Shown: positions 1 to 8,538 of the stretch, piece after piece
How positions within the stretch are numbered: the first letter of the stretch is position 1
How the letters are laid out: the number at the start of each line of letters is the position of its first letter
Source: Haladaptatus sp. R4
Lineage (GTDB): Archaea; Halobacteriota; Halobacteria; Halobacteriales; Haladaptataceae
DNA length: 64,000 bases
Reading direction: 5' to 3'
NCBI RefSeq assembly: GCF_001625445.1
Contig: NZ_LWHG01000028.1
Coordinates: 1 to 64,000, forward strand
Position numbers and translations under genes: made by a program
Notes under the pieces: model-generated
What the model was told of the DNA's origin: nothing
Database searches by the model: none
The model's input: only the letters and a program-made list of their open reading frames with translations

Positions 1-84
1 GGCCAGTGGTCGGCGAACCGCCTCGTCAGAATCGTGCGAGGGATGACGACCGAGGAGCGTCAGCGACGAGCGGAGTTCTCGTGA
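1..84 (+). CDS. possible 3' end of an unidentified gene (partial)
   Basis: Frame 1 is open from the first base to a TGA at 82-84 and reads about 27 residues, ending in a charged helix-like tail (MTTEERQRRAEFS). This could be the C-terminus of a gene starting before the window. The last part overlaps a repeat-like stretch, so it could equally be non-coding. No family is recognisable from so few residues. Confidence 0.22.
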   Translation, partial: GQWSANRLVRIVRGMTTEERQRRAEFS

Positions 85-180
85 ACGAAGTGAGGAGAGC
101 ACGGGAGAGCGAAGCTCTCCCGGAGGAATCGGCTGGGGAGGGTGTGGCTGTCGCGGTGCGGTCGGGGTGGGACTGAAAGG
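71..180. repeat. repeat-like intergenic segment with GGGACTGAAAGGGG motif
   Basis: A gene-free stretch holding a perfect 9-bp hairpin (CGGGAGAGC at 102-110, GCTCTCCCG at 114-122) and, at its right end, a GGGTGGGACTGAAAGGGG motif. Bases 75-104 resemble 60637-60667 near the tRNA gene, with a shared gttctcgtga core and a shared gagagca ending. From memory, strings like GGGACTGAAAGGGG or GGGACTCAAAGGGG recur between genes in many haloarchaeal genomes. That recollection is unverified, so a dispersed non-coding element is an inference. Confidence 0.4.
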
Positions 181-182
181 GG

Positions 183-281
183 CCGCCCGCTCGCGTTTAT
201 CGTAGTCGTCTGCACGGGCCAGTATTCGTGCGGGCGGTGCGGAGAGCACGAATATCCCGTGCAGCGACCGTGAGCGGGCGG
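183..281. repeat. nested inverted-repeat element
   Basis: Three stems nest inside each other. The outer pair is 183-192 with 272-281 (CCGCCCGCTC / GAGCGGGCGG), the middle pair 211-218 with 256-263 (TGCACGGG / CCCGTGCA), and the inner pair 223-231 with 246-254 (TATTCGTGC / GCACGAATA). All three are perfect. A separate 14-base palindrome lies at 302-315. No reading frame explains the structure. It could be a small RNA, a palindromic dispersed element or a terminator. The bases from 316 to 435 hold nothing else I can support. Confidence 0.6.
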
Positions 282-435
282 GGGCTTTCGAGGTCGTGGT
301 CGCAGTAGTTACTGCACTCACACCTCACTCAAACACCTCCGTTCGGACCGAGTGAGAAGTGTCATTGGAGTAGCGACGCTCCTCCTCGCTGTCGGTACCC
401 ACACGCCTTTCCCTGCCGCCCCCCAACCGCGAGAT

Positions 436-1510
436 ATGCGAATCGGCGTGGTCGTCAATCCCATCGCGGGGATGGGTGGACGAGTCGGCCTGAAGGGAAC
501 GGATGGCATGGTCGCGGAGGCACGGGAGAGGGGGGCGGAACGGTGCGCACCCGACAGAGCTATCGACGCGCTGTCGGCGCTGTACGAGCGTTCACCGGGG
601 ACGCAGCTTCTGACCTACGGCGGGGAGATGGGAGCGAACGAAGCACGGGCGGCGGGGTTCGACCCCGAAGTCGTCGGCGACCCCGAGGGCGAGAACACGA
701 ACACGAAGGAGACGAGCGCGTCGGACACCCGCGAGGCGGTTCACCGCTTGATCTCGGAGGGCATCGACTTGCTCCTGTTCGTCGGCGGCGACGGAACCGC
801 GGTGGACGTTGCGGAAACCCTCTCCGCCGAAGGCAGCGAGGTCCCCATGCTCGGCGTCCCGGCGGGCGTGAAGATCTACTCGTCGGTGTTCGCGGTGACG
901 CCGAAGGCGGCGGGACGGGTCGCGGCGGGGTTCGACCGCGTGGAGGAACGAGAGGTGAACGACATCGACGAGGAGGCGTACCGCGACGGCGAGGTCCGGG
1001 CGGAACTGAAAGCCATCGCCCGCGTTCCCGTGGCCGAATCGCTCCAGTCGAGCAAACAGTTGGGCGGCGGGACGGTCGAAAGCCTCGCGCAGGGCGTCGC
1101 CGACGACGTGCAGGCCTCACCTACGTTCTCGGCCCCGGAAGTACGGTCGGAGCCATCAAAGCCGAGTTGGGATTCGAAGGGTCGCGCTCGGCGTGGACGT
1201 GTGGCGCGACGGGGAACTGCTCGCTCGGGACGCGAACGAGGAGGAAATCCTCGCTGTCCTCGGGAACGAAAACGTCATCGTCGTCTCACCGATCGGCGGA
1301 CAGGGCTTCGTCTTCGGCCGTGGCAATCACCAGCTTTCACCGGCCGTGATTCGCCGTTCGACCGTCGAAATCGTCGCCTCGAAGACGAAACTCGACGGGA
1401 TCGGCGTTCTCCGGGCGGATACGGGCGACGAGGATGTGGACGAGTCGCTTCGCGGGTGGCACAAAGTGCGCGTGGGGCGCTTCGAGCGACGTATGTTGAA
1501 ACTATCGTGA
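436..1510 (+). CDS. ATP-NAD kinase family protein (two frameshifts)
   Basis: The protein resembles NAD/diacylglycerol-type kinases (COG3199-like), which phosphorylate NAD or a related small molecule with ATP. The start MRIGVVVNPIAGMGG is the usual family start, so the upstream GTG at 352 is rejected. The phosphate-binding GGDGTAVDV motif lies near residue 118. The family sequence moves from frame 1 to frame 3 near 1111-1118 and to frame 2 near 1179-1181, where a GGG run appears one base short. The last part reads LGVDVWRDGELL onward, as the family should. Each shift equals one missing base. Restored length is about 358 residues, normal for the family. Sequencing error is more likely than decay because the sequence stays conserved on both sides. 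The exact substrate cannot be read from sequence. Confidence 0.8.
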
Positions 1511-1534
1511 GACATTTAGTGGCATACGGTGAAG

Positions 1535-1540
1535 TTTAAG
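1535..1540 (+). promoter_or_regulatory. TATA-like box for the PhoU-type gene
   Basis: TTTAAG lies 24-29 bases before the ATG at 1564, the spacing of a haloarchaeal TATA box on a leaderless transcript. No Shine-Dalgarno sequence precedes the start. Confidence 0.45.
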
Positions 1541-1563
1541 GCTTCGTACACAAATGAAAGGAC

Positions 1564-2592
1564 ATGGAAACACGGAAAGTTCAGCGACTCGGGCCATCGA
1601 CGTTGGCGATGACCCTTCCTGCGGAGTGGGCACAGCAGCACGGGGTCGAGAAGGGTGACGAGGTTTCGTTGCGAATCAGTGGAAAAGGAACGCTCACCGT
1701 CCTTCCCGAATCGGCGCACGACGACGAGTCGGAGGCGACGATCCACACCGAAGAGTTGGATGCGGACGCCGTCGAACGTGCCATCGTCGCCCAGTACGTT
1801 CTCGGTCGGCGCGTCATCCACGTCGTGAGCGAGGAGACCCTCGAAAGCAGCCACATCAACGCTGTCTACAACGCGGAGACACAGTTGATGGGACTCGGCG
1901 TCATCGAGGAAACGCCCGAGAGCATCGCCATTCGATGCTCGGTCGACCCCGAGGATTTCGATCTGGACAACCTGCTGGAGCGACTGGAGAACACGGGTAG
2001 TACCATGCGCGGCGAGGCCGTGAAGGCGCTCGCCCACGGCAACGCCGACCTCGCCCAGCGGGCGTTGAACCGCGAACGACAAGCGAACAAGATCTTCGTT
2101 CTTCTCCTCCGTCTCATCTTCACCGCACACGAAAACCCCGCCATCGCGCGTGCTATCGGGTTGGAAAGCGGTTTCCCGCTCATCGGCTACCGCTCGATTG
2201 CAAAGAACCTCGAACTCACGGCGGACAACGCGGAGGACATCGCGGATATCGTCCTCGCGGCCAACGGCCATACCCTCGAAGTCGATAGCAGCACCATGCG
2301 GCGTATCCGGGAGTTCACCGATCAAGTGGACGAGATGACCGCGTTGGCGGTGCAAGCGAGCGTGGAGCGGGATTACGACAAGACGCTCGAAGTTCGACGC
2401 AAGTTCCACGAACTCGGTGACCGCGAGTCGGACATCCTCTCGGACCTCCCCGAGATGTCGAACGACGACCTCCTACAGATTCGGGACGTGCTCGTCAGCC
2501 TCCAGCACACCGCCCAGTACGCCATGCGAAACGCCGAAATCGCGGCGAATCTGGCGCTCAACGAGGAAAGTCGACACACGACGATCAACTGA
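1564..2592 (+). CDS. phoU: AbrB-PhoU phosphate uptake regulator
   Basis: A cytoplasmic regulator of the PhoU family, which links phosphate status to phosphate transport in bacteria and archaea. Residues 1-45 (RKVQRLGPSTLAMTLP...) form a SpoVT/AbrB-like swapped-hairpin DNA-binding domain. Two PhoU helical repeats follow, roughly at 120-200 and 220-330. At 342 residues this is the usual length of the archaeal AbrB-PhoU form. A TATA-like box sits at 1535 and a hairpin terminator follows at 2601. No phosphate ABC transporter is adjacent. A PiT transporter lies 11 kb away, but a link is inference. Family assignment is confident; DNA binding is inferred from the fused domain. Confidence 0.88.
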   Translation: METRKVQRLGPSTLAMTLPAEWAQQHGVEKGDEVSLRISGKGTLTVLPESAHDDESEATIHTEELDADAVERAIVAQYVLGRRVIHVVSEETLESSHINAVYNAETQLMGLGVIEETPESIAIRCSVDPEDFDLDNLLERLENTGSTMRGEAVKALAHGNADLAQRALNRERQANKIFVLLLRLIFTAHENPAIARAIGLESGFPLIGYRSIAKNLELTADNAEDIADIVLAANGHTLEVDSSTMRRIREFTDQVDEMTALAVQASVERDYDKTLEVRRKFHELGDRESDILSDLPEMSNDDLLQIRDVLVSLQHTAQYAMRNAEIAANLALNEESRHTTIN

Positions 2593-2600
2593 TCGATTAT

Positions 2601-2622
2601 CCCGATTATTTCTCGGGTTTTT
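2601..2622 (+). terminator. hairpin plus U-tract after the PhoU-type gene
   Basis: CCCGA (2601-2605) and TCGGG (2613-2617) form a stem with a 7-base loop, followed directly by TTTTT (2618-2622). It starts 9 bases after the phoU stop codon. Archaeal termination mostly needs only the U-tract, so the stem may be incidental. Confidence 0.55.
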
Positions 2623-2693
2623 CGTCCCGTAGTCGGAAGAATCAATACCCGAGGCAGACACGATGAGAACACGATAGAGCGTAGTCGACACCA

Positions 2694-4004
2694 ATGATAG
2701 AGCGAACGTATTCTGACGACATCACGACGGAACAGGACGGCGAAACGGTATCGATAGCAGGAAACGTCCACGACATTCGAGACCTCGGTGGACTCTCCTT
2801 CGTCATCGTACGCGACCGGGAAGGGCAGATTCAGGTCGTGTTCAAGGAGCAAAACGACGAGGAACTGTTCGAGGCGTCGAACGACCTCGGCAAGGAAGAC
2901 GTCGTTCGAATCACCGGGACGGTGAAAGCGAGCGACCAAGCGCCGGGCGGCGTCGAACTCATGCCCTCCGAACTGGAGGTCATCAGCGTGGCCGACTCCC
3001 CGCTTCCGATGGAAGTGGCGAAGGACATCGAGTCGGACCTTTCGACCAGGCTCGACAACCGGAGCATCGACCTCCGAAAGCCGGAGACCTATGCGGTCTT
3101 CTCGCTCCGCTCGAAGCTCGTCAACGCGATGGAAGAATGGTTCGACGGTGAAGGATTCCGTAACGTCGATACGCCCCTCCTCTCGCAGGAAGGTGCGGAA
3201 GGTGGCGCGGAACTGTTCCCCGTCGTCTACTACGGCGACGAGGTGTTCCTCTCCCAGAGCCCGCAACTGTACAAGCAGATGCTCATGGCGGCCGGGTTCG
3301 ACAAGATTTACGAGACCGGGACTGCGTTCCGCGCCGAAGCGTTCGCCACCTCCCGCCACGTTTCGGAAATTTCGATGTTCGACGTCGAGTTGGCGTACAT
3401 CGAGGACCACCACGACGTGATGGACGTCCAGGAGGAGTCGCTTCGCTACACGCTCGAACAGGTCAGCGAGAACGCGGCGGACGAACTGGAGACGCTCGGC
3501 GTCGAACTCGACGTTCCGACCGACCCGTTCCCACGCGTTACGTTCGAGGAAGCACGCGACATCCTCGCGACGGAGTTCGACCACGTTCCGGACGACGAAA
3601 CCGACCTCGACACGAAAGGAGAGAAATTGCTCGGCGAGTACTTCGCGGAGCAGGGTCACCCCGCCTTCTTCGTCGTCGGCTACCCGGACGAGAAGTTCTA
3701 CTACAAACAGGACGTGCCGGAGGACGACATCGCGTCCCGAAAGTTCGACCTGATCTATCTGGGTCAGGAACTCTCCTCGGGCGGCCAGCGTGAGCACGAC
3801 ATCGAGACGATGAGCCAGTACATGGAGGACCAGGGTGCCGACCCCGAGAACTTCCACTTCTATCTCGAATCGTTCCGCTTCGGTATCCCGCCACACGGCG
3901 GCTACGGGCTCGGTATCGACCGACTCGTCCAGAAGGTGGCTGGTCTCGAAAACATCAAAGAGGGAATCCTCTTCCCGCGCGACCCCGACCGCGTCACGCC
4001 ATAA
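2694..4004 (+). CDS. aspS: aspartate--tRNA(Asn) ligase
   Basis: A class II aminoacyl-tRNA synthetase that charges tRNA-Asp with aspartate, and in many archaea also tRNA-Asn for later amidation. An N-terminal OB-fold anticodon-binding domain covers about residues 1-105 ([15 protein letters not shown]...FVIVRD). The catalytic core shows motif 2 ([19 protein letters not shown]) near 210 and motif 3 ([14 protein letters not shown]) near 405. The length of 436 residues matches the archaeal type and is shorter than the bacterial enzyme, which has an extra insertion. The ATG at 2694 fits the family start. Sequence alone does not settle whether it is discriminating. Confidence 0.95.
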   Translation: MIERTYSDDITTEQDGETVSIAGNVHDIRDLGGLSFVIVRDREGQIQVVFKEQNDEELFEASNDLGKEDVVRITGTVKASDQAPGGVELMPSELEVISVADSPLPMEVAKDIESDLSTRLDNRSIDLRKPETYAVFSLRSKLVNAMEEWFDGEGFRNVDTPLLSQEGAEGGAELFPVVYYGDEVFLSQSPQLYKQMLMAAGFDKIYETGTAFRAEAFATSRHVSEISMFDVELAYIEDHHDVMDVQEESLRYTLEQVSENAADELETLGVELDVPTDPFPRVTFEEARDILATEFDHVPDDETDLDTKGEKLLGEYFAEQGHPAFFVVGYPDEKFYYKQDVPEDDIASRKFDLIYLGQELSSGGQREHDIETMSQYMEDQGADPENFHFYLESFRFGIPPHGGYGLGIDRLVQKVAGLENIKEGILFPRDPDRVTP

Positions 4005-4073
4005 CGCCGTCGAAGTCGCGATTCGAAACCCTAATTTTTCGACCGTTCGACCGGGACTATCCACCGAAACGTG

Positions 4074-4481
4074 TTAGTCCGAGCCGACCTCCATGCTTCC
4101 CTCGGCGAACCGTTCGCCTTCCTTCTTCGCCATCAACGGGTTCCGGGAGGAAATCCGACATGGGAACTCCGGGTGCTCCCCGAAGTGACGAATCAACAGG
4201 TGTCGCCGCGACCCCGTGATTCCGGTTCGTCCCACGTCCTCTGCTGTGAACTCGTCGGGGAGTCGGTCGAACAGGCGAGCCATGGCGTCGAACGTCCGGA
4301 ACACTTTGGCGTTCCCTGCGGAGTCTGCACTCCGTCGGGAGACCTCGTAACTGCCGTCCTCGCGGAACGTTCCCGCGGTACGGAAGAACTCTCGGCGTTC
4401 GGTCAAGGCATCGCCGACGGCGTCCTGCAAGTCCGTCGCGGACTCGCGTGACAACTCGAAGGTTTTGCCGTCGATGTCCAA
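4074..4481 (-). CDS. conserved haloarchaeal protein of unknown function
   Basis: An acidic, soluble protein of about 135 residues with no membrane segment or metal motif. It has a polar helical first half (DLQDAVGDALTERREFFRTAG) and a conserved-looking end (RRHLLIRHFGEHPEFPC). I recognise the type from haloarchaeal genomes but know no function. The start is unclear. TTG at 4481 is the only in-frame candidate nearby, yet coding-like residues (VTATRDGESILL) continue upstream without an ATG. An ATG at 4573, on another frame below a TATA-like TTTTTATTCC, would join by one missing base, the same error type seen in other genes here. Confidence 0.6.
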   Translation of the reverse strand: MDIDGKTFELSRESATDLQDAVGDALTERREFFRTAGTFREDGSYEVSRRSADSAGNAKVFRTFDAMARLFDRLPDEFTAEDVGRTGITGSRRHLLIRHFGEHPEFPCRISSRNPLMAKKEGERFAEGSMEVGSD

Positions 4482-4619
4482 CAGAATCGATTCACCGTCG
4501 CGCGTTGCGGTTACGGAACTCTCATTACGGGAGAAGAACTCGACCAGGAGACTGTGTACTCCGTGCCATACATCTCTCTGTACTCGCCGGAATAAAAACT
4601 CTATCGGTGGGGGAGAATA

Positions 4620-5846
4620 CTACACCGTCCGGCGCATCTCGGCCAGCAGGTCGCCGAGAAGCCCGCCACCGTCGGTGGTCGTTGTGGTCGTCGCCGTAGT
4701 CGCCGTAGTCGTCGTTCCGGTGGCTCCGGTCGTTGTGGCGGTCGTCGTCCGCGTCGTCGCACTCGTCGACGAGTCCGTGGCAGGTGTCGCGGATTGCGTG
4801 CTCGTCCCCGTTTCGTCGTCCGTCACCGTGCTGTGGGTCGTCGTCTCCCCGTTTCCAGCCGTCACGTTCGTGCTGGCGAGCGTCCCTTCGGCGGAATCGT
4901 TCTCGAAGATGTGGGTTTGGATCTGTTTTTCGTAGGTGAGTTGCCGGAGCGGCACACGAACGGTCTTGCCGCTCGGCAGTTCGATTTTCGCGTAAAACCT
5001 GATCTTCAGGTCCGTCCGTTGGTCGTTACGGAGGTGACTGACCCACCAATCGTCCAACCGGTCGTTCTGGATGAAGGTTCGCATGCGGAGCGTCTTCTCC
5101 GACTTTCCGGGAATCGCATACGGTTGCTCGGTCGTTCCGTTTCCGACGGCGATTCCGTTCATCGTCATCTCGTACCCGATTTCGCTTACCGTGTACGTCA
5201 CGGATTTCGGATTGTACACCCGCATTCGCATCCGAATCGGCGTCTTCGAACGCGTCACTTCTCCCCAGTTCGCGCTCGTCTCGTTCACGTAGAGGACGGG
5301 GTCAGAGACGAGCGGCATGCTGGCGTTTATCGGACGCGTCTTCGTGGAGTTGAACCCACTGATGATGTCCGTGTCGATATCGTTGCTGTACGGGACGTCC
5401 ACCGACTTCTTTACGAGCGAGGAGTGAACCTTCGAGTGGATCCGAAGCGTCGTGTGTTCTCCGTTTCGGATGTGAGTCACCCACCACTCGGGGATTTTGT
5501 CGTTTCTCATCTTCGTCGAGAATCGTAACGTCGTGTTCCCCTTTTCGAGATGGAGATTCGACTGACTCCCGTTCGCCATCGTCACACCGTTCATTTCGAC
5601 GGTGTAGTTAACCGACGTGTTACCGGCCTTGAGATCGATGGGATTGGGATTTGCCACGACGAGCGCGGTTTGTATCCCAGTCGTTTGATTTGTCACTTCT
5701 CCGAACTCGTTGTCCACGCCGACGACGTGTGGGACGCCGAGAACGCCGTACAGTACGCCTGCACCGAGGAGTACGACGACGAGGAGGATTCCGAGAAATC
5801 CTCGCTTTCCGAGAGGTAAGATTCGCTTGAGCGTTTTACCAACCAT
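4620..5846 (-). CDS. LEA14-like (WHy domain) membrane-anchored protein
   Basis: A surface protein with a single N-terminal membrane segment (about residues 17-37, FLGILLVVVLLGAGVLYGVL). Two similar WHy/LEA14 domains follow, near 45-165 and 185-320; each carries an NP-rich strand (VVANPNPIDL; RVYNPKSVTY) and a WWV motif with a histidine (EWWVTHIR; DWWVSHLR). The tail from about 335 is rich in Thr and Ser, as in O-glycosylated haloarchaeal cell-surface stalks, and ends with GLLGDLLAEMRRTV. WHy domains occur in desiccation- and stress-related proteins. A stress role here is inference. The start ATG at 5846 immediately precedes the basic membrane-entry segment. Confidence 0.8.
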   Translation of the reverse strand: MVGKTLKRILPLGKRGFLGILLVVVLLGAGVLYGVLGVPHVVGVDNEFGEVTNQTTGIQTALVVANPNPIDLKAGNTSVNYTVEMNGVTMANGSQSNLHLEKGNTTLRFSTKMRNDKIPEWWVTHIRNGEHTTLRIHSKVHSSLVKKSVDVPYSNDIDTDIISGFNSTKTRPINASMPLVSDPVLYVNETSANWGEVTRSKTPIRMRMRVYNPKSVTYTVSEIGYEMTMNGIAVGNGTTEQPYAIPGKSEKTLRMRTFIQNDRLDDWWVSHLRNDQRTDLKIRFYAKIELPSGKTVRVPLRQLTYEKQIQTHIFENDSAEGTLASTNVTAGNGETTTHSTVTDDETGTSTQSATPATDSSTSATTRTTTATTTGATGTTTTATTATTTTTTDGGGLLGDLLAEMRRTV

Positions 5847-5956
5847 ATGAGGGTTCCTACGGAGCGACGGGAAAAAACTCCCGAATCGAAGTTGTTGGCC
5901 TCCCGTCGTTGTTCCGAGTAGAATGAACTAAGTCCGCACCGCAAAGAGACCAACGT

Positions 5957-6139
5957 ATGGCAGGATCACAGTCGGGTACGACGGATATGGGAATCGGCCT
6001 CTCTCTCGTGTTCATTTTCCTTGCGGTTGCTAGTGCAGCGCTAAGCTTCCTTACCCCTGGGACCGTCACTGCTGCGTGGGGCTTTGCGGCAGCAGTGACC
6101 GCGGGTGTGCTCGCGATCGCCGCCAGCCACCTCTACTGA
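5957..6139 (+). CDS. small two-helix membrane protein
   Basis: A 60-residue protein with two hydrophobic segments, at about 13-33 (GLSLVFIFLAVASAALSFL) and 40-58, separated by a short TPGTVTA turn. It begins at ATG 5957 after a polar Ser/Gly/Thr stretch. Small proteins of this shape are widespread in haloarchaea, with unknown function. It is divergent from the LEA14-like gene and stands alone. Confidence 0.65.
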   Translation: MAGSQSGTTDMGIGLSLVFIFLAVASAALSFLTPGTVTAAWGFAAAVTAGVLAIAASHLY

Positions 6140-6213
6140 CAGTGGCAGGAAATCGACACTTGTTTCGTGGAGGATAATGGTTAAGGCTGTCAGGCGCGTA
6201 GTGGGTTCCGAGG

Positions 6214-6438
6214 ATGACTGAGTTCAGCAACGAGGAACAGCGAATCCTCGAATTCCTGCGCGAAAGCGTGGCTGGTGGTGAACGCTACTTCCGCGCAAAG
6301 AACATCGCCAAGCATCTCGGACTTTCGTCCAAGCAAGTCGGCTCCCGACTTCCACGCCTCGCAGAGAAATCCGAGGACGTGGACATCGAGAAGTGGGGGC
6401 GTGCACGTTCCACGACGTGGAAAGTAAGTCCGAGTTAA
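6214..6438 (+). CDS. small winged-helix protein (DUF7123-like)
   Basis: A 74-residue protein with one helix-turn-helix: a first helix at EEQRILEFLRES, then YFRAKNIAKHLGLSSKQVGSRLPRLAEK as turn and recognition helix, and a short wing (WGRARSTTWKV). I recognise it as a small haloarchaeal family with DNA-binding character. The target is unknown. It sits upstream of and co-directional with the SRPBCC gene, 38 bases away. Confidence 0.75.
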   Translation: MTEFSNEEQRILEFLRESVAGGERYFRAKNIAKHLGLSSKQVGSRLPRLAEKSEDVDIEKWGRARSTTWKVSPS

Positions 6439-6476
6439 GTGGCTGGCTTTTTACCGCTACAGCCTAATCTAGTCGT

Positions 6477-6908
6477 ATGACTGTCCGGGTAGAGCGGACC
6501 TTCGACCTGCCGGTTCCGCCCGAGGATGTGTGGGGGTTCATCGCCGAGCCGGAGTACCGAGCGAAGGCCATCAGTGTGGTTTCGGACTACGACCTGAAAG
6601 GCGACGGCAAGCGAGCGACGTGGCACATCGAACTCCCGATCCCGTTCGTGAACCGAACGGTCCCCGTCGAGACCGAGGACGTGAAGCGTGAGAAACCACG
6701 GTACGTAAAGTTCGTCGGCAAGTCGTCGGCGATGCGCGTGACGGGTGAACACGAAATCGAGGAAACGGAGGACGGTAGTCAACTCCACAATCGGTTCGTC
6801 GTCGATGGCAGGGTTCCCGGCATCGAACGCTATTTCAAGAAACACCTCGACGACGAGTTGACGAACTTGGAACGCGCACTTCGGAACGAAGTCGGTGTCG
6901 TCTCGTGA
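6477..6908 (+). CDS. SRPBCC (START-like/CoxG) family protein
   Basis: A 143-residue ligand-binding fold. It opens with VRVERTFDLPVPPEDVWGFIAEPEYR, typical of the SRPBCC N-terminal strand and helix, continues through alternating strands, and closes with a long amphipathic helix (ERYFKKHLDDELTNLERALRNE) that would cap the hydrophobic pocket. The ligand is unknown. The stop codon overlaps the GTG start of the nitrilase-type gene by 4 bases, so the two are probably translated as a coupled pair. Confidence 0.82.
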   Translation: MTVRVERTFDLPVPPEDVWGFIAEPEYRAKAISVVSDYDLKGDGKRATWHIELPIPFVNRTVPVETEDVKREKPRYVKFVGKSSAMRVTGEHEIEETEDGSQLHNRFVVDGRVPGIERYFKKHLDDELTNLERALRNEVGVVS

Positions 6909-7705
6909 AACTCGCACTCGCACAGATCGCCGTCGAAGGGGGTGACGTGGCGGCGAACGTCGACCGAGCGACGGACGCCATCGAATCAGCGGCCGCGCGC
7001 GGTGCCGACCTCGTCGCGCTTCCAGAGATTTTCAACGTCGGCTATTTCGCCTTCGAGACGTACCAGCGAAACGCCGAATCGCTCACCGGACCGACGCTCA
7101 CACGCATCAGCGACCTCGCCGACGAGCACGACATCGCGGTGCTCGCGGGAAGCATCGTGGAGGACCTTTCGCTGACGGACGGCGAGACTCCCGCCGAGGA
7201 AGGGCTTTCGAACACGTCCGTCTTCTTCGACCGCGACGGCCGTCGGCAAGCGGTGTATCGAAAACACCACCTGTTCGGCTACGAATCGGCGGAAGCCGAA
7301 CTGCTCGTCCCGGGTGAGTCGCTCGGCATCGCCGAGTTCGAGGGTGTGACCGTCGGGATGACCACCTGTTACGACCTCCGATTTCCGGAACTGTATCGTG
7401 ATCTCGCGGAGGAGGGCGCGACGCTGCTGCTCGTGCCCAGCGCGTGGCCGTACCCCAGAGTCGAACACTGGAACGTGTTAGCACAGGCGCGCGCCATCGA
7501 AAACCAGTGCTTTCTCGCGGCGATCAACGGATCCGGTTCGTACGAGGATGCGACGCTCATCGGCCGCTCGACGGTGTACGACCCGTGGGGAACACTGCTG
7601 GCCAGCACGGGTGACGACCCGGAGTTAGTCGTTCGGGATATCGACCCGACACGCGTCGAGCAAGTGCGCGAGGAATTCCCCGCGTGGCACGATAGACGCC
7701 GCTAG
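6905..7705 (+). CDS. nitrilase/omega-amidase family carbon-nitrogen hydrolase
   Basis: A cytoplasmic hydrolase of amide C-N bonds. The catalytic triad of the family is visible: Glu in ALPEIFNVGYF (near 41), Lys in YRKHHLFGYE (near 121), and Cys in GMTTCYDLRFPELYRDL (near 157). The motif around the cysteine matches the omega-amidase/deaminated-glutathione-amidase branch better than true nitrilases. The length of 266 residues is normal. The GTG start overlaps the upstream stop by 4 bases. The exact substrate is not readable, but metabolite-repair amidase is the likely role. Confidence 0.85.
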   Translation: MKLALAQIAVEGGDVAANVDRATDAIESAAARGADLVALPEIFNVGYFAFETYQRNAESLTGPTLTRISDLADEHDIAVLAGSIVEDLSLTDGETPAEEGLSNTSVFFDRDGRRQAVYRKHHLFGYESAEAELLVPGESLGIAEFEGVTVGMTTCYDLRFPELYRDLAEEGATLLLVPSAWPYPRVEHWNVLAQARAIENQCFLAAINGSGSYEDATLIGRSTVYDPWGTLLASTGDDPELVVRDIDPTRVEQVREEFPAWHDRRR

Positions 7706-7713
7706 CCGACTGT

Positions 7714-7720
7714 AAAAAAA
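7714..7720 (-). terminator. T7 tract downstream of the archaellin gene
   Basis: On the minus strand the archaellin stop is followed after about 17 bases by TTTTTTT, a typical archaeal U-tract terminator. It lies between two convergent genes. Confidence 0.5.
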
Positions 7721-7737
7721 CCGATAGAAAGGGGAGA

Positions 7738-8337
7738 TTATAGTGCGATTGCGTGATTATCCGAGAGCGTTTCCGGCATGCTCTTGTGGTAGGTCACAGC
7801 ACCCGACCTCGTGACGATTTTGGCCGTAAACGACTGACGTTCCTTGAGACCGCCGGTGAGTTCCTTCGTGTTGAGGACGATGCGGAAACGGTCCTGCTTG
7901 TCCACGAGGACTGGGAGCGTGTCGTGCGTGTCACGAATCGATTGAACGGCGAATCGGCTCTTGTTCGCCTTGTTTCCTTCCACCAAAATAGTAGCACCGT
8001 CGGGACCGAGCCATTCGATAGTCGCCTTCGAGAGGTTGATGTCGCCCGCACCAGAGCCTTTCATCACCGTGAGGTTGACGTAATCGACTTCGTGGACACC
8101 GCTCGTCGAGTTGGTAGTGACGTTTCCGTACCCGCTGACGATGTGTACACGGTCCGTTACCTGTGCTGTACTCTGTGTACCAGTTCGCTCGGATTTCGAC
8201 TGGAGGAAGCCCGCCGTGTTGATGAGTACGCCCGCCGCAATCGCGGCGACCAGTACCATCGCGATGAACACGATGAGCGTCCCGATGCCGACCTGACCCC
8301 TGTCCGAGATCGAACCGTCGTTATTGTTCTCTTTCAT
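7738..8337 (-). CDS. archaellin (archaeal flagellin)
   Basis: The filament subunit of the archaellum. A class III signal peptide is cut after DRG by the prepilin-like peptidase. The mature protein then begins [19 protein letters not shown], the invariant archaellin N-terminus that forms the filament core helix. The following [15 protein letters not shown] is also a family signature. The exposed domain has N-x-S/T sequons (NVTTNST, NLT, NLS) for N-glycosylation. Length is 199 residues, on the normal side. No fla/arl motor or chemotaxis genes are adjacent, so this is an orphan copy. A TATA-like box lies at about 8402-8409, giving a short leader. Confidence 0.9.
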   Translation of the reverse strand: MKENNNDGSISDRGQVGIGTLIVFIAMVLVAAIAAGVLINTAGFLQSKSERTGTQSTAQVTDRVHIVSGYGNVTTNSTSGVHEVDYVNLTVMKGSGAGDINLSKATIEWLGPDGATILVEGNKANKSRFAVQSIRDTHDTLPVLVDKQDRFRIVLNTKELTGGLKERQSFTAKIVTRSGAVTYHKSMPETLSDNHAIAL

Positions 8338-8401
8338 GTTTGTTTATCTTCTTTTATATGATTTTTGTCAGTCCAGTATTGCATGCATACGATAAGGAAT
8401 G

Positions 8402-8409
8402 TATTATAA
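8402..8409 (-). promoter_or_regulatory. TATA-like box for the archaellin gene
   Basis: Read on the minus strand this is TTATAATA, in an A/T-rich stretch about 65 bases before the archaellin ATG. It would give a leader of roughly 40 bases. A second candidate, CATATAAAAG at 8351-8360, is too close to the start for the usual spacing. Confidence 0.35.
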
Positions 8410-8538
8410 CCACCAGCTCATTATCATGTATGAGAACCCGATAAACAGGAATTTTTGACAGATGGGTGTCGGGGATTCAGTAGTGAAACGCGTCGCTACT
8501 GGGGAAGATACTATTGGAGAGAATCGTCGCGCTGCGTC

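Noticed and set aside
160-180. Degenerate CRISPR repeat (GTGGGACTGAAAG resembles the end of haloarchaeal repeats)
   Set aside because: Only one copy, with no spacers or cas genes. The similarity is short and may be chance.
1-350. rRNA or tRNA end at the left edge
   Set aside because: No conserved rRNA segment, anticodon loop or T arm is visible.
352-435. Upstream GTG start for the NAD-kinase-like gene
   Set aside because: The added 28 residues are unlike the family, which begins MRIGVVVNPIAG.
2373-4064. 563-residue frame antisense to aspS
   Set aside because: It mirrors aspS and has no family signature.
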